64,000 nt of DNA, taken from assembly GCF_910592395.1 (NCBI RefSeq), contig NC_088317.1, positions 11,596,001 through 11,660,000 on the forward strand, given 5' to 3'. Below, in pieces: positions 54,352 through 64,000 of this stretch. The DNA comes from Lineus longissimus (Eukaryota; Nemertea; Pilidiophora; Heteronemertea; Lineidae). The translations under genes were made by a program, and so were the position numbers. Numbering within the stretch: the first letter of the stretch is position 1; the number at the start of each line of letters is the position of its first letter. The notes beneath the pieces were generated by a model. The model made no database searches. It was not told where the DNA came from and worked only from the letters and a program-made list of their open reading frames with translations.

Positions 54352-55628
54352 AGGTGAGCACATGGTCCCTCGACCATTTCATTTTGGGTCAAAATGGACA
54401 TTTTTTCACATTCTGGAGATATGGCTGGATAGCCCAGGAAATAGCCTTTTCAATGCTACTATTGGATTTGCAAAACTGCGCCCTAGAATTTTTGTAGCTG
54501 AAATTTAGAATGCCCCGCATTCATCGGTTGAGGCAACAGATTTTTGGCCAAATATCCACTTTCAGCGACTCAAATGTCATCACAAGCAAATCTAAAAGAC
54601 ATTATTATACCATTTTGATTGCCTGCATCTGGTCTACATACACATTGAATTCCATTGTTGTAGCAGCTACAGCAAGAGAATGAGTCAAGCTATGCAAACC
54701 AAGGCGAAAAACATATTTCGCAAATCGTCGGGTCCTATAAAAGAGTTAAGCATGGAGATTACTTGCGCCAGCCAGCTCTAGTTTTGATCTTAAGATCATG
54801 CACCGACAGACTTTGATCATGACATTTGCCCATGAGCCTGTACATACACTCCAACATAAAATTATACTTTGCTGAACTAAAGTTATGTCATCCAAGAACT
54901 GGTGGATGGCAGAGTGCTGTAAAATCAAGCAGATTAGCAGAGGTCCTGAAATTATGTGACCCATCCCATCAAACCAGTCACTAAGTGGGCCAGAGGTTAC
55001 CAAGTTGGAACCAACTGCATACTGATATCCTTTGTGAAATCTGACCATGTCCCTTTCTTACAATTTCATTGTGCTCTGGTGGCATTTTGGGTCTTCTTCT
55101 CAGCGACTTAATACCTGGTTTAATGTGATTGGTCATGCGACCTGCTCCGGCCAAATGAGTCGCTTGTCGCAAGATGCCAACTTGGGTTGTCACTTTATTC
55201 AGCTATTATCGTTGTCATTTACTGCCATTGTTAACCAGGAACAAGTTCATTTCAATAATAATAAACCCTGTCCACCACTGGGACAAGCGACTCATTTTGC
55301 AGGATGGGATCACATATGTCCTCCCTCTCCAAAATGTCCCCCCTTTGCTTTTGTATTCCCACATAGAGGACCTTCATATTTCATAGATTGATGCATGCTG
55401 AATCTCAAATGTGTGGCTAGATGATGTTCTGCATTTACCGTAACCCCCTCATGATAGTCAGGCTGATTGACTGCAGGTCACAGAGTGACCACTATTGGTT
55501 AGTGGGATCTTGGTGTTATCAGGGTTTCTGCCAGAGGGTACTTTGGGTACAGATATAGTACCCTCAAGAAATCTGAGGGTACTATATAGTACCCTAAAAT
55601 GAAATGGCCAGGGCCATTGTGCTCACCT
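54352..55628. repeat. Repeat bounded by about 35-bp hairpin-bearing inverted ends
   Basis: The left end reads AGGTGAGCACATGGTCCCTC then GACCATTTCATTTT. The right end, inverted, reads AAAATGAAATGGCCAGGGCC then ATTGTGCTCACCT. Each end is itself a small hairpin (AATGGYC...GRCCATT). It is either one 1.28-kb element or two opposed copies of the family also seen at 52165-52200 and 39369. No gene inside. Confidence 0.45.
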
Positions 55629-57189
55629 CTTGTGAAGGGAAGATGGATGAAGCATTAGCATGGTTTTAAATGTAAGTAAGAAATGAAGTAATGTTTTACA
55701 ATGAAATTACATGAGAGATAAAATCATATGCAGCTATTACGAGAATTTACAGCGAGCACAATGCGCATGCGCCTAATCCCCTCGGCAGGCCCACAGCGCT
55801 ATACACACGCTAATGTATTAGGAACAACTTGAATCAATATCCAGGCGGCGGAGTAATCCTGACGTCATTTGCCGCGATCTCACATGATTTCAAAGCAAAA
55901 CATCTAAACTGTGGCAAAAATTTGGTCAAAATCGAACATGAGTGACCAAGGCAACACGGTGACTGAGGAGGATGCGTTTTAACGTCTTAATTGGACCCTA
56001 CAGTACCTAGGCATGTCCGCATGTGGCATGGGGGAGGGGGGGTGGGGGCTGACTGGTCCTCTGTTTGACCATGGGCATGGTTTAAAGGACATTTAAATGT
56101 CAAATGTGACATAAACAGTAAATATTAATAGTAAAATTCAACATAGGCCTAGATGATTGAAGTTTGACCTGCCCTCGTGTTTGTAACCTGATTTCACCAT
56201 GTCTGCAAATCTGGCTGCCAAACCAATTAGGCACTGCGGGTGCGACTTCCCTGTAATCCAGCCATGTGGGGAATGTGAGAACATGAGTAACAACTGATGA
56301 TGCTTTTATAATGTTTGAGCCCAACAATGCCGAGTAAGGAAATTAGTTCTTACCTATGCACGCGCGTGTGGGACTGGGGGGGGGGGATGTCCTTAGTTTG
56401 ACCATTGGCATGGTTTAAAGGACATTTAAATATAAAATGTGACCTAAACAATACATATTAATAGTAAAATTCAACATAGATGATTGAAGTTTGACCTATC
56501 CTAAAGTTTGTAACCTATGACCTAATTTCGCCAGGTCCCTAATATGCAAAATTTTGGACACCCCCAGAAATATATGTTCCACACCAGGTACTTCTTGGAA
56601 TTTTTAATATCTTATTGTATGTACTTAAAGAAGACAAATAAAAGTGGTTTCATTTTTCTTGCAATTAGTGTCACCTCAAACCTTAGTTTGACTGGACTAG
56701 ACCGCCCCTTTCAAAATTCCTGTTCTTCATCTAATGAACTAGTCGTCCTAAAACATTGTTTTAGCATCCGAACATTCCTGATTGCGAGATTTTGTAATTC
56801 ATGACGTGTTCCATAATTCCGAAGATCGTAAATGTCGGGCCGCACCAGCCTACGTCGGTCGCAGCAATAAATGGAACAGCCCCGCATGCTTCACTGTTTA
56901 CTGTTTACGCCACCGGCCGGCCGGCCACGTGCGAGCACGAGCAGAGGGGATATTACGTCTTAAGAAAACACTCCCGATGGTTCAATTGATCAAAAGCCCC
57001 GACAGTTAACAATTTGCAATCTGTTCGTGGTGGCTCCAATTACCACTTAATGAGATAGCACTGAGCGTGGGTGGGAGATTTTATAATTGAAAAGAAAAGT
57101 ACCGGTATGCACTAGCTACAGCAGATAGCACTGGAATTTTCTGGGTTGGGGTACTGGACTGGACAGCACGGACGTGCAGTGCTAAAACA
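55629..57189. other. Non-coding region upstream of the hAT-type gene
   Basis: It contains the duplication at 56064-56540 and a CpG-rich stretch with CGGCCGGCCGGCCACGTG near 56927-56944, which could be promoter sequence for the gene at 57190. No further gene is seen. Confidence 0.35.
56064..56540. repeat. Diverged direct duplication of about 145 bp
   Basis: GGCATGGTTTAAAGGACATT begins copies at about 56074 and 56408. Both continue through ATTAATAGTAAAATTCAACA and GATGATTGAAGTTTGACCT, and both follow a poly-G run. There is no coding potential between them. Confidence 0.7.
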
Positions 57190-58226
57190 ATGGCGGGCCT
57201 TGAACGATTCGGTTTTGTAGCGGCTGGCTCGAAGCGCCCAGCTCCTGAAGAACCCCGCATTAGTAGCAGTAGCGAAGGCGGTTCATCTTCAGAAGACAAA
57301 TCTTCTGTCAGTGATGTCGATCGACCTTCGACTAGCGCAACGCCGCAGAGGCCTACAGCGAAGAAAGGTACCAGTACCGGTGATTCGTTCAAGAAGGATT
57401 GGCTAAGGACATACGTGTGGCTTATGTATGATGTGGAAAAGGGTGAGTAAAACAATGACCCCCAGGCCAAGTTTGAGTAACCACATTGTTAGTGGTTTAT
57501 AGGAAATATATAAAACTTCGTGCGCAGGCGAATGCGCAAGGCTATAGCCTCTAGGCCTGGGCCTTCTTAATGGCCAGTACGTCAGACGAAAGGTCCCGTC
57601 GGTGACCGTGAATGATAATATATAATTATTTGTAGGCTAAGGCACTTGACAGGCCATTGTGAAAAGAGAAAAAGGCCTTTCATACGGCCGCCGGCTGACA
57701 ACATGCTTCCAATAACGCGTCATCGTCGACCACGGCGTCGCGATTACGCCGCAAAAAACAATCCACCTGACGTCGAGTGCCGCCCGCACTCCGTCAATCG
57801 GCGACCACGTGGCGATTTCCCGCCAAAACCAATCCACCTGACAGGTGCAGTCTGAGTCACGTTAGTACCGGCAGCGAGTCTTTTGATCTCAGCTGCACTC
57901 CGCCGATCAACGCTCCCAATGAATCAAAGTAGGCCTAACACCGAAATCAATCATAGCTGAGTGACAGGAGAGGAGAAGGCTATTAACTCTGTGGTGACTC
58001 ATCATTCGCCCTAGTGCAGTGCGAGTTTTGTTTGGCGGGAAAATATTGGTGCTTGCTGTTGCTATGGGACGTGTCCAGATAAATATATAATGAACTTAAT
58101 TATCGTAAACACTAAATACGGTGTTTTTTTCTCTTCCTGATTGATAGGCATGACATGCAAATTGTGTGTTAAGCACAATAAGTGTCCAAAGTCTATGAAG
58201 AAGGGAAGAAAGGGTGGTTGGGTGGA

Positions 58227-60007
58227 TGTATACGCACCCTCAGTGACCACTATCATCTCAAGGGAGTATTGGAAGCAAAAAGCATTTCTTCAGTGTAAGA
58301 AGAAATACGAGAGACAGCCGCACCAAGGGTGGGGCGGGTGGGTAAAGGAAACCAATAAGATGGGACTTAATTAGCTGGCTCAAGCAAACATGAGAAACTA
58401 AATGATTTAGGGGCAACAAATCCAGAGCACCTAATATCTCTAGCGGTATGGAAGATGGATCGATGCCCAGCAATTTTGGCTCAATCTCATATACCCTGTC
58501 ACCATTCCAAATAGGAAACTCTGGGGATAGAGTGGAAACTTCCTTCATTACATGCGAGCGCAAATGCCAAGTGCTCGAATAGGCCAGGGTCTGGTGCTTT
58601 TATACCCTCTTCGATAATAGAGTTCAATGAGGGTGTATACGCACCCTCAGTGACCACTATCATCTCAAGGGAGTATTGGGAGCAAAAAGCATTTCTCCGC
58701 AACGGCCACGAAATCCGAGGTGGAATCCTCTGCCATCGGATCGAAACACCCCCAAAACTCCCAACACAGAGAAAGGAGAAAGAAAAGATTCCTCCTAAGA
58801 AGAAAGAAGAAACAAGATATCTACAAAGCACGTTTAATTCACAAAAACTTGTCAATTGACATTCACAACATACATTTCAATCTATACACTGCGAAGGATT
58901 TTACCAGTGCATTGTAAATACTGACCTAGAGAGCCGTATATACAGTAGTTGGTACCATATGGCAGAGTATTTAGCTAGCGGGTGATAAATATCTGCGAAT
59001 GACTTTAGGAGGATGAGCCTGAATACGTATACGCAACCATAAGGTAATACAGACGCATGAGAATCTGAATGAAAACGATGCAAATTATTTCATCCCATTC
59101 AACCATAAAATTATGCAACTGACCAGGTACGAAAAAATCCGGGTTTCTCAACGGCATGGCAGCTATATCATAGGATTCACCACGTAGCATAATATCTTCA
59201 AATCACGGGCAATTGTTGCGGGCCGGGAATTGAGCCTCTTGTCCCTCCACCGTCGTCCAAACTGAGGTTCGAGTATGGGAAGATATGGAAAGGGGATCAA
59301 AATCCACCTCATATTCCCAATCTGGGATAGCAAACCCCAAAATGGCCTGCAAAATGATACAAGCTCAACTTTAGGATTAAGAAGGACAAAAGGCTCAACT
59401 CCCGACCCACGTGAAACCGAGGTTCCACAAGGACAGTTTATCCCGGGTCAAGAGAAGGAGCCCAGTCGCAAGGCTATTGCCCCAGCCCGAAGGCTCGCAA
59501 GGCTATTGCCCCAGCCCGTAGGCTCGCAAGGCTATTGCCCCAGCCCGAAGGCTCGCAAGGCTATTGCCCCAGCCCGAAGGCTCGCAAGGCTGGCCCCAGC
59601 TCAAGGCTCGCAAGGCTACACACTGCCCCAGCACAAAGGCTCGCATGGCAGAAAGACACATAGAGACATTCAAAATATACATGCCACGAAAATATGAATA
59701 AAATCGGGAAAGACGAGAAAATATACAAATGGACAAATTGGACAACAAGAACCGACATAGGCATCGCCGACTAGACTAGAAACGAAATGCACAGGAAGAT
59801 TGCACAGCGCCTGCCTAAAGAATATAGGCCAAAAAGGCGTAGCCCGCTCAAACACCGAGCCTGCAGAAATCGGAATAATAGAGAATACGAGAGTCTTACC
59901 ATGAATTGAAGGGGAACGACCAAGCGAAATGAGGCACAAATGCCAAGTGCTCGAATAGGCCAGGGTCTGGTGCTTTTATACCCTCTTCGATAATAGAGTT
60001 CAATGAA
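58227..60007. mobile_element. Composite insertion inside exon 2 of the hAT-type gene
   Basis: A start block A (TGTATACGCACCCTCAGTGA on) occurs at 58227-58289 and again at 58634-58696. An end block B of 70 bp (CAAATGCCAAGTGCTCGAAT on) occurs at 58561-58630 and again at 59937-60006. The order A-B-A-B means two head-to-tail copies, one of about 0.4 kb and one of about 1.37 kb, joined by three bases. No inverted ends or coding domain is recognised. Removing it restores the exon frame (WVD then GGNFTF). Confidence 0.65.
59467..59648. repeat. 29-bp minisatellite, four good units and two degenerate
   Basis: Unit CGCAAGGCTATTGCCCCAGC plus CCGAAGGCT repeats without spacers, then two shortened or altered units follow. 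It lies in the second copy of the composite insertion. Confidence 0.85.
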
Positions 60008-63000
60008 GGTGGTAACTTTACATTCAGAGAGGACAAGATCCGCCAGCATGCCACCAGAAAACTTCATCAGGAAGCCATGGAGCAAGAGGCCACCCTCCGC
60101 ACCTCCCATAAAGATGGACTGCCCCCTTCATTCGATAAGGAATGGAATTTAGAGAGCAAGGCATTTATAGGTGCTCTCAAATGCATGTTTTGGTTGGCAA
60201 AGCGAGAGGTAGGCATAAAAGCATCGTCGATAAAGTTCTCAACTTACAAAGGAAAGGCCGGCTCATGTAAATAGTCACTGCAATAACCATGGCTTGATCG
60301 TGTGAACGAATGGTGAATATCGTTCTACGTCATCGTTTCATTTTTCATTTTATTATTTATCTGCAGATACCACACACAACCAACTTCAAGAGCATGCTGG
60401 ACTTGGTTGAGGACCTTGGCTGCGATTATATCAGGAAGCTCGGGGGGTACACTTATGAGAGGTCCATGCAGGAGAGGATTTTGTGTCTTGGTAAGTTTCA
60501 AAACGCCGCATCGAGGCACTGCAAATGACGCGTATTTCATCCGCTTCTAAAGACGATCGGGGAGGGGCGAGGTGTTCGTAAAGATTTTTTGTCCACTTTT
60601 TTTTATTTTGCAGGCGAAGCAATCAGGCAGGATATCCTTTCCGAACTTGGAAAGTCATCATATTTCGCCGTCATGATTGACGACACCACAGATGTTGCCG
60701 TCCTGGAGCAAATGATAATATATGCCAAGTACTTAACAGAGACGGGTACCACGGTGGTCTTCCTTGGCGTTGACAGCGTAAGTCGGCATAGGCCTGCATA
60801 TTATTCAAAAGTTTTGACTGTTAATTTTTCGATCTTCAGTCGCTCTCGGATCTCCGATAATTCAAGCCATTGCCGTATAAAATTACTTTTTTTCGGCAGC
60901 TTCCTGCAGGAGATGCGGAGACCGTGTCACGGACCCTTATCGACTTTCTTGACGAAAAAGAAATCGTTACAAAAGACCGCCTCACGGCGTTTGGCAGTGA
61001 CGGTGCAGCGGTCATGGTAGGTGTCAGGAATGGAGTTGCAGCTAGGTTAAAACGGGTGAGTTACCTTTTATTCATTGGTTTTGAAATACATGTTACAAAC
61101 CAAGACTAAACATCAATCCCATCCCAGCATGAGCTAAACATAGTGAGGTCTGACGTCGCAGTTGTACCATTATCTAATTTTCAGCTTCATCCTCAACTAG
61201 TTTCAAACCACTGTGTTGCCCACAGGTTGGCCCTAGCTGTCGGCTCAGCTGCGAAGAGTGTGCCCTCCGTCAGGACCTTTAACAACACGCTGCAGACGAT
61301 CTTCAACTTTTACGATAACTCGGCAATACGATCAGCTGGCCTAAAAACTATACAGGTGAGTTTTAAATCTTCTACCCACGATCATCTCAGCTAGAAGCAT
61401 ACCTTTCGTTACTTCCCTGTTGTCTCCTCAATTTGATTTGCTCATCGTACGATAACATGTCAATCTCTCTCATTATTTAAGGCAACTATGAATCTTCCTC
61501 AGCTCAAAACCAAGAAAGCTAAAACAACAAGATGGCTGAGCCATGACATTGCGACTGATACTTTGCGCCAGATCTACCCAGCCGTCATCATGAGCCTTGA
61601 GCGGGAACATGCAGAGCGGGATGACGCCACTGCCCTTGGTTTGGTTCGCCTCACCAAGACTTGGGAGTTCGTAGCAATGCTACAACTCATGTGCGACATT
61701 TTACCCCAGGTTTCGATACTGTCGAAATGTTTTCAGGTAGGCGGCATCCCCATCAGCAATATGTACATCAATATTGGTCTGTAATTTATCGATTTATCAG
61801 ATGCCACCAAGCTACTTTCCATTTCGATTTAAACTTGGAAAGACAGATTTATATCCATTCAAACACTTTATTTTATCTTGAAGAAAAGTGGGGTTGGATT
61901 CACCGACATTAAAAACAAATTGGATGCGACTGTTGCCATCATCAAGGCCAAGGCTACCACCCCCGGCAAGTACTTTCAGGCGATGATGGATGGATCTGTC
62001 ATTGAGGAAATAAGGGGTGCCGGAATAGATCTACAGCAGCCGAGTGCCGAGGCTATGCAGTGATTTAAGACACAGGTAAGCCGACCCTGTGTAAAAAATC
62101 GAGCATGATCTGAAAAGAAAAGGAACAGAATTGGTTTATAAGACATGTGAAATATCAAAAGTGAATCTAATTTACCATCTAATCATGTTAGTTTAACCTC
62201 CCCTTCTTGTTTTTAGAAAGCTGACGCCTTCCTAACTGCACTGACCGAAAATATGAATGAGAGATTCCCCGACGCCGACCTAATTCAGTCATTTTCCGTA
62301 TTTGATGGAACCTGCCCCAAGTTTCCGAAAGACGTGGATTCGGCAGAGGAGACGGGATATGGGGATGAGGAGATTCAAGCGAGTCGAAACATTAACACGT
62401 AGTTCACGTTTCGTGACCAATTGATGAATCGTAATGCAACCTATTGGGGTCCTGTTACTTCAGGGCGGCCTACATACATGCACTCATCTCCCACGTGTCG
62501 TTTTTTCAGTTGCTGGCTGCACACTACGGCACACAGATTGACGCCACCTTGCAAGAGTGGTCTAATTTGAGAGGCCGCCTGGTAAAACAAAAAAGAAGAA
62601 TGCATACAATGACGGTACTGCAGACCCTCGCTGAGCCTGATGACGAGCCCCTTTATCCCAACCTAACACATATAACAAAGGCAGGATTAGTCATTTCCAT
62701 GTCAACGGCAGGTAATAATATTAAATACTAGAGAGCGCAAAGCCAAGTCGGGAGCCGGCGGTCACCTTCATAATTTATGTGAAAAGCATAAGTGATTAGT
62801 GAAGTTCCTCAAATATTGGCCAATAGCAACCACGCATTCCGCCACACCAGCCAAGTTTCTGCAGGCAGCAGTTTAGTTGCAAAATTTGCCATCGGGATTT
62901 TAAAGATCGCGCTGCCAAATGCAGGTGATTTAATCTTAATTTTTTCCGTGTCTTTCAGACTGCGAACGTGGTTTCAGTTGCCTAAAACGGATTAAGACCG

Positions 63001-63182
63001 CAATTAGAAACCGGCTCTCCCAAAAAGTCCTCAATGCCCTCATGATGATTTCAATCCATGGCCCCGACCACACCAAGGGGAAAGAGGGGAGGCAATTGCT
63101 GCGAAAGGCAGCAGAGATATGGAAAGTCATCAGAAACCGGAACATACATCTGAATCTTGGGCCTGAAGATGAGGAGTCATAA

Positions 63183-64000
63183 ATATGATAATAATATCCC
63201 TGACTAAGCCTGTAGCGTTTTTGTTTATTGATTTCCCTTCCACAATGGAGATGGCGATGTCCTCGCAACGCTCTGAGCCTGCCACACAGGTCCGAGGTGG
63301 GCCTATAAAATAGACGCCAATTCCGCAATGATCAAAGAACACAGCACGTCAGTATCGCTCCAGTCCACCTGTGGGTTTGGCGGGTGGACTGGCCACTGGA
63401 CGTAAGGCGAATAGTTTGAAAAGTAGCCGCATGTTTCTTGTCCTAATCCGTAATTCTAAAGCCGGAAGTTCCTGCATTGTGAAGCGTCCCAGAATCACGA
63501 CCTTTCCCGAAGTAGGCCATTATACGCTGCTGCCGGCAGTTTTAATGTGCATGGCCAAAACACGTGGTAGCATTCGTCAACGGCCGGCGGCGCAGTTGGC
63601 TTCCCGCCAAATATTGTTAACGTTGCGGGCGGTGCGGAGTTAGTTGGTTGCGCGATGTAGATTTCAATTAAACTGATGGAGAATATGGTGACTGATTATA
63701 TATACCTTTCTGAAGGTCGGTACAAGGAAAAAAATTATGGTTAGAAAACATTGCCAACGTCCATGTTCGTCGTGATTATGCGGCCAATATCGGAGATTTG
63801 CCGTAAATGTTGAATGTTTTGTAGGCGAAGAGGAGTCGAATTCTGCATACCAGGTGCTGGGAAATAACATCTAAGCATGTTTAAATTCAAAATTTTTCAG
63901 GGGGAGAGCCCCCAGACCCCCCTTCGGGCTCGTGCCGAGGCGCCTGTTCTCGCGGCATACGGCCGCTCTGGCATGATTTCGAGGTATATATTTTAGTACA
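63183..64000. other. 3' flank of the hAT-type gene, no gene seen
   Basis: It contains no convincing ORF. Near 63900-63945 there is a GC-rich palindromic stretch (GGGGGAGAGCCCCC and CTTCGGGCTCGTGCCGAGG), of the kind often found near DNA-transposon ends. I found no matching inverted copy in the window. Confidence 0.35.

Larger units (their letters stand above)
57190..63182 (+). pseudogene. Eleven-exon hAT-type transposase gene (C17orf113/ZNF862-like)
   Basis: Exons: 57190-57442, 58148-58226 joined to 60008-60208 (split by an insertion), 60367-60490, 60614-60777, 60900-61055, 61185-61355, 61482-61736, 61884-62075, 62217-62378, 62510-62711, 62959-63182. All phases chain, and one intron has a GC donor (62379). 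Exon 1 is a Ser/Pro-rich N-terminus (MAGLERFGFVAAGSKRP). Exon 2 holds a TTF-type zinc finger (CKLCVKHNKCP). Later exons show the catalytic Asp in MIDDTTD, FGSDGAAVM, NHCVAHRLALA, KTTRWLSH and the C-terminal hAT dimerisation block CERGFSCLKRIK with RNRL. It resembles the multi-exon hAT-derived family of animals. An in-frame TGA (62061-62063) and the exon 2 insertion suggest recent loss. Confidence 0.75.

Noticed and set aside
59467-59648. Regular 29-bp repeats resembling a CRISPR array
   Set aside because: Units are contiguous without unique spacers, and the context is a eukaryotic transposon insertion; it is a minisatellite.

Overview
The window looks like a repeat-rich nuclear genome of a marine invertebrate, most likely a deuterostome such as an echinoderm or hemichordate. 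The taxonomic guess is an inference. It rests on spliceosomal introns with GT/GC-AG borders, the very frequent AGGCCT hexamer, and the mix of BEL/Pao, Gypsy, CR1/L2-type, hAT, Harbinger-, piggyBac- and CAC-ended elements. No bacterial features were seen. Nearly all protein-coding sequence is transposon-derived or host exons interrupted by transposons, so genes are annotated by exon phase rather than by long ORFs alone.

Layout. 1-3250 is an AT-rich, intron-free, tightly packed cassette of five ORFs that resembles a fragment of a virus-like DNA element (Polinton/adintovirus type, family uncertain). 3625-8615 holds a four-exon plus-strand gene of 205 codons that I do not recognise. Its third exon is split by a minus-strand Gypsy-type LTR element (4869-8095) with a CCATC target duplication. 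9327-13635 (minus) is a phase-consistent multi-exon gene joining a bromodomain to a large last exon with RAG1/Transib-like motifs. 14044-16316 is the gag end of another minus-strand LTR element. 17039-19100 is a CR1/L2-like LINE. 22331-23282 holds minus-strand ORFs of unknown origin. 23283-32253 is a BEL/Pao element with 204-bp LTRs, and its reverse transcriptase is split by a 3.1-kb DNA transposon with CACAG termini (25847-28970).

33327-36508 is a cluster of MITEs around a small exon pair (34400-34519, 36077-36111). A related plus-strand exon at 39398-40933 carries 13 copies of a roughly 35-residue repeat. 41542-53948 is a 12.4-kb Gypsy element with 184-bp LTRs. In order it holds an SGNH-hydrolase-like ORF, gag, a textbook -1 frameshift signal (T TTA AAC plus pseudoknot), protease, RT, RNase H and integrase, then a long 3' region full of nested repeats. 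A 1,787-bp part of it is exactly duplicated in tandem. 54000-57189 is non-coding repeats. 57190-63182 is an eleven-exon hAT-type transposase gene (C17orf113/ZNF862-like), interrupted by a 1.8-kb insertion and one TGA.

The observations most worth following are the bromodomain/RAG1-like gene, the SGNH-hydrolase ORF shared by two diverged Gypsy elements on opposite strands, the frameshift pseudoknot, and the host exon broken by an LTR element whose inner edge carries a copy of the gene's own last exon.
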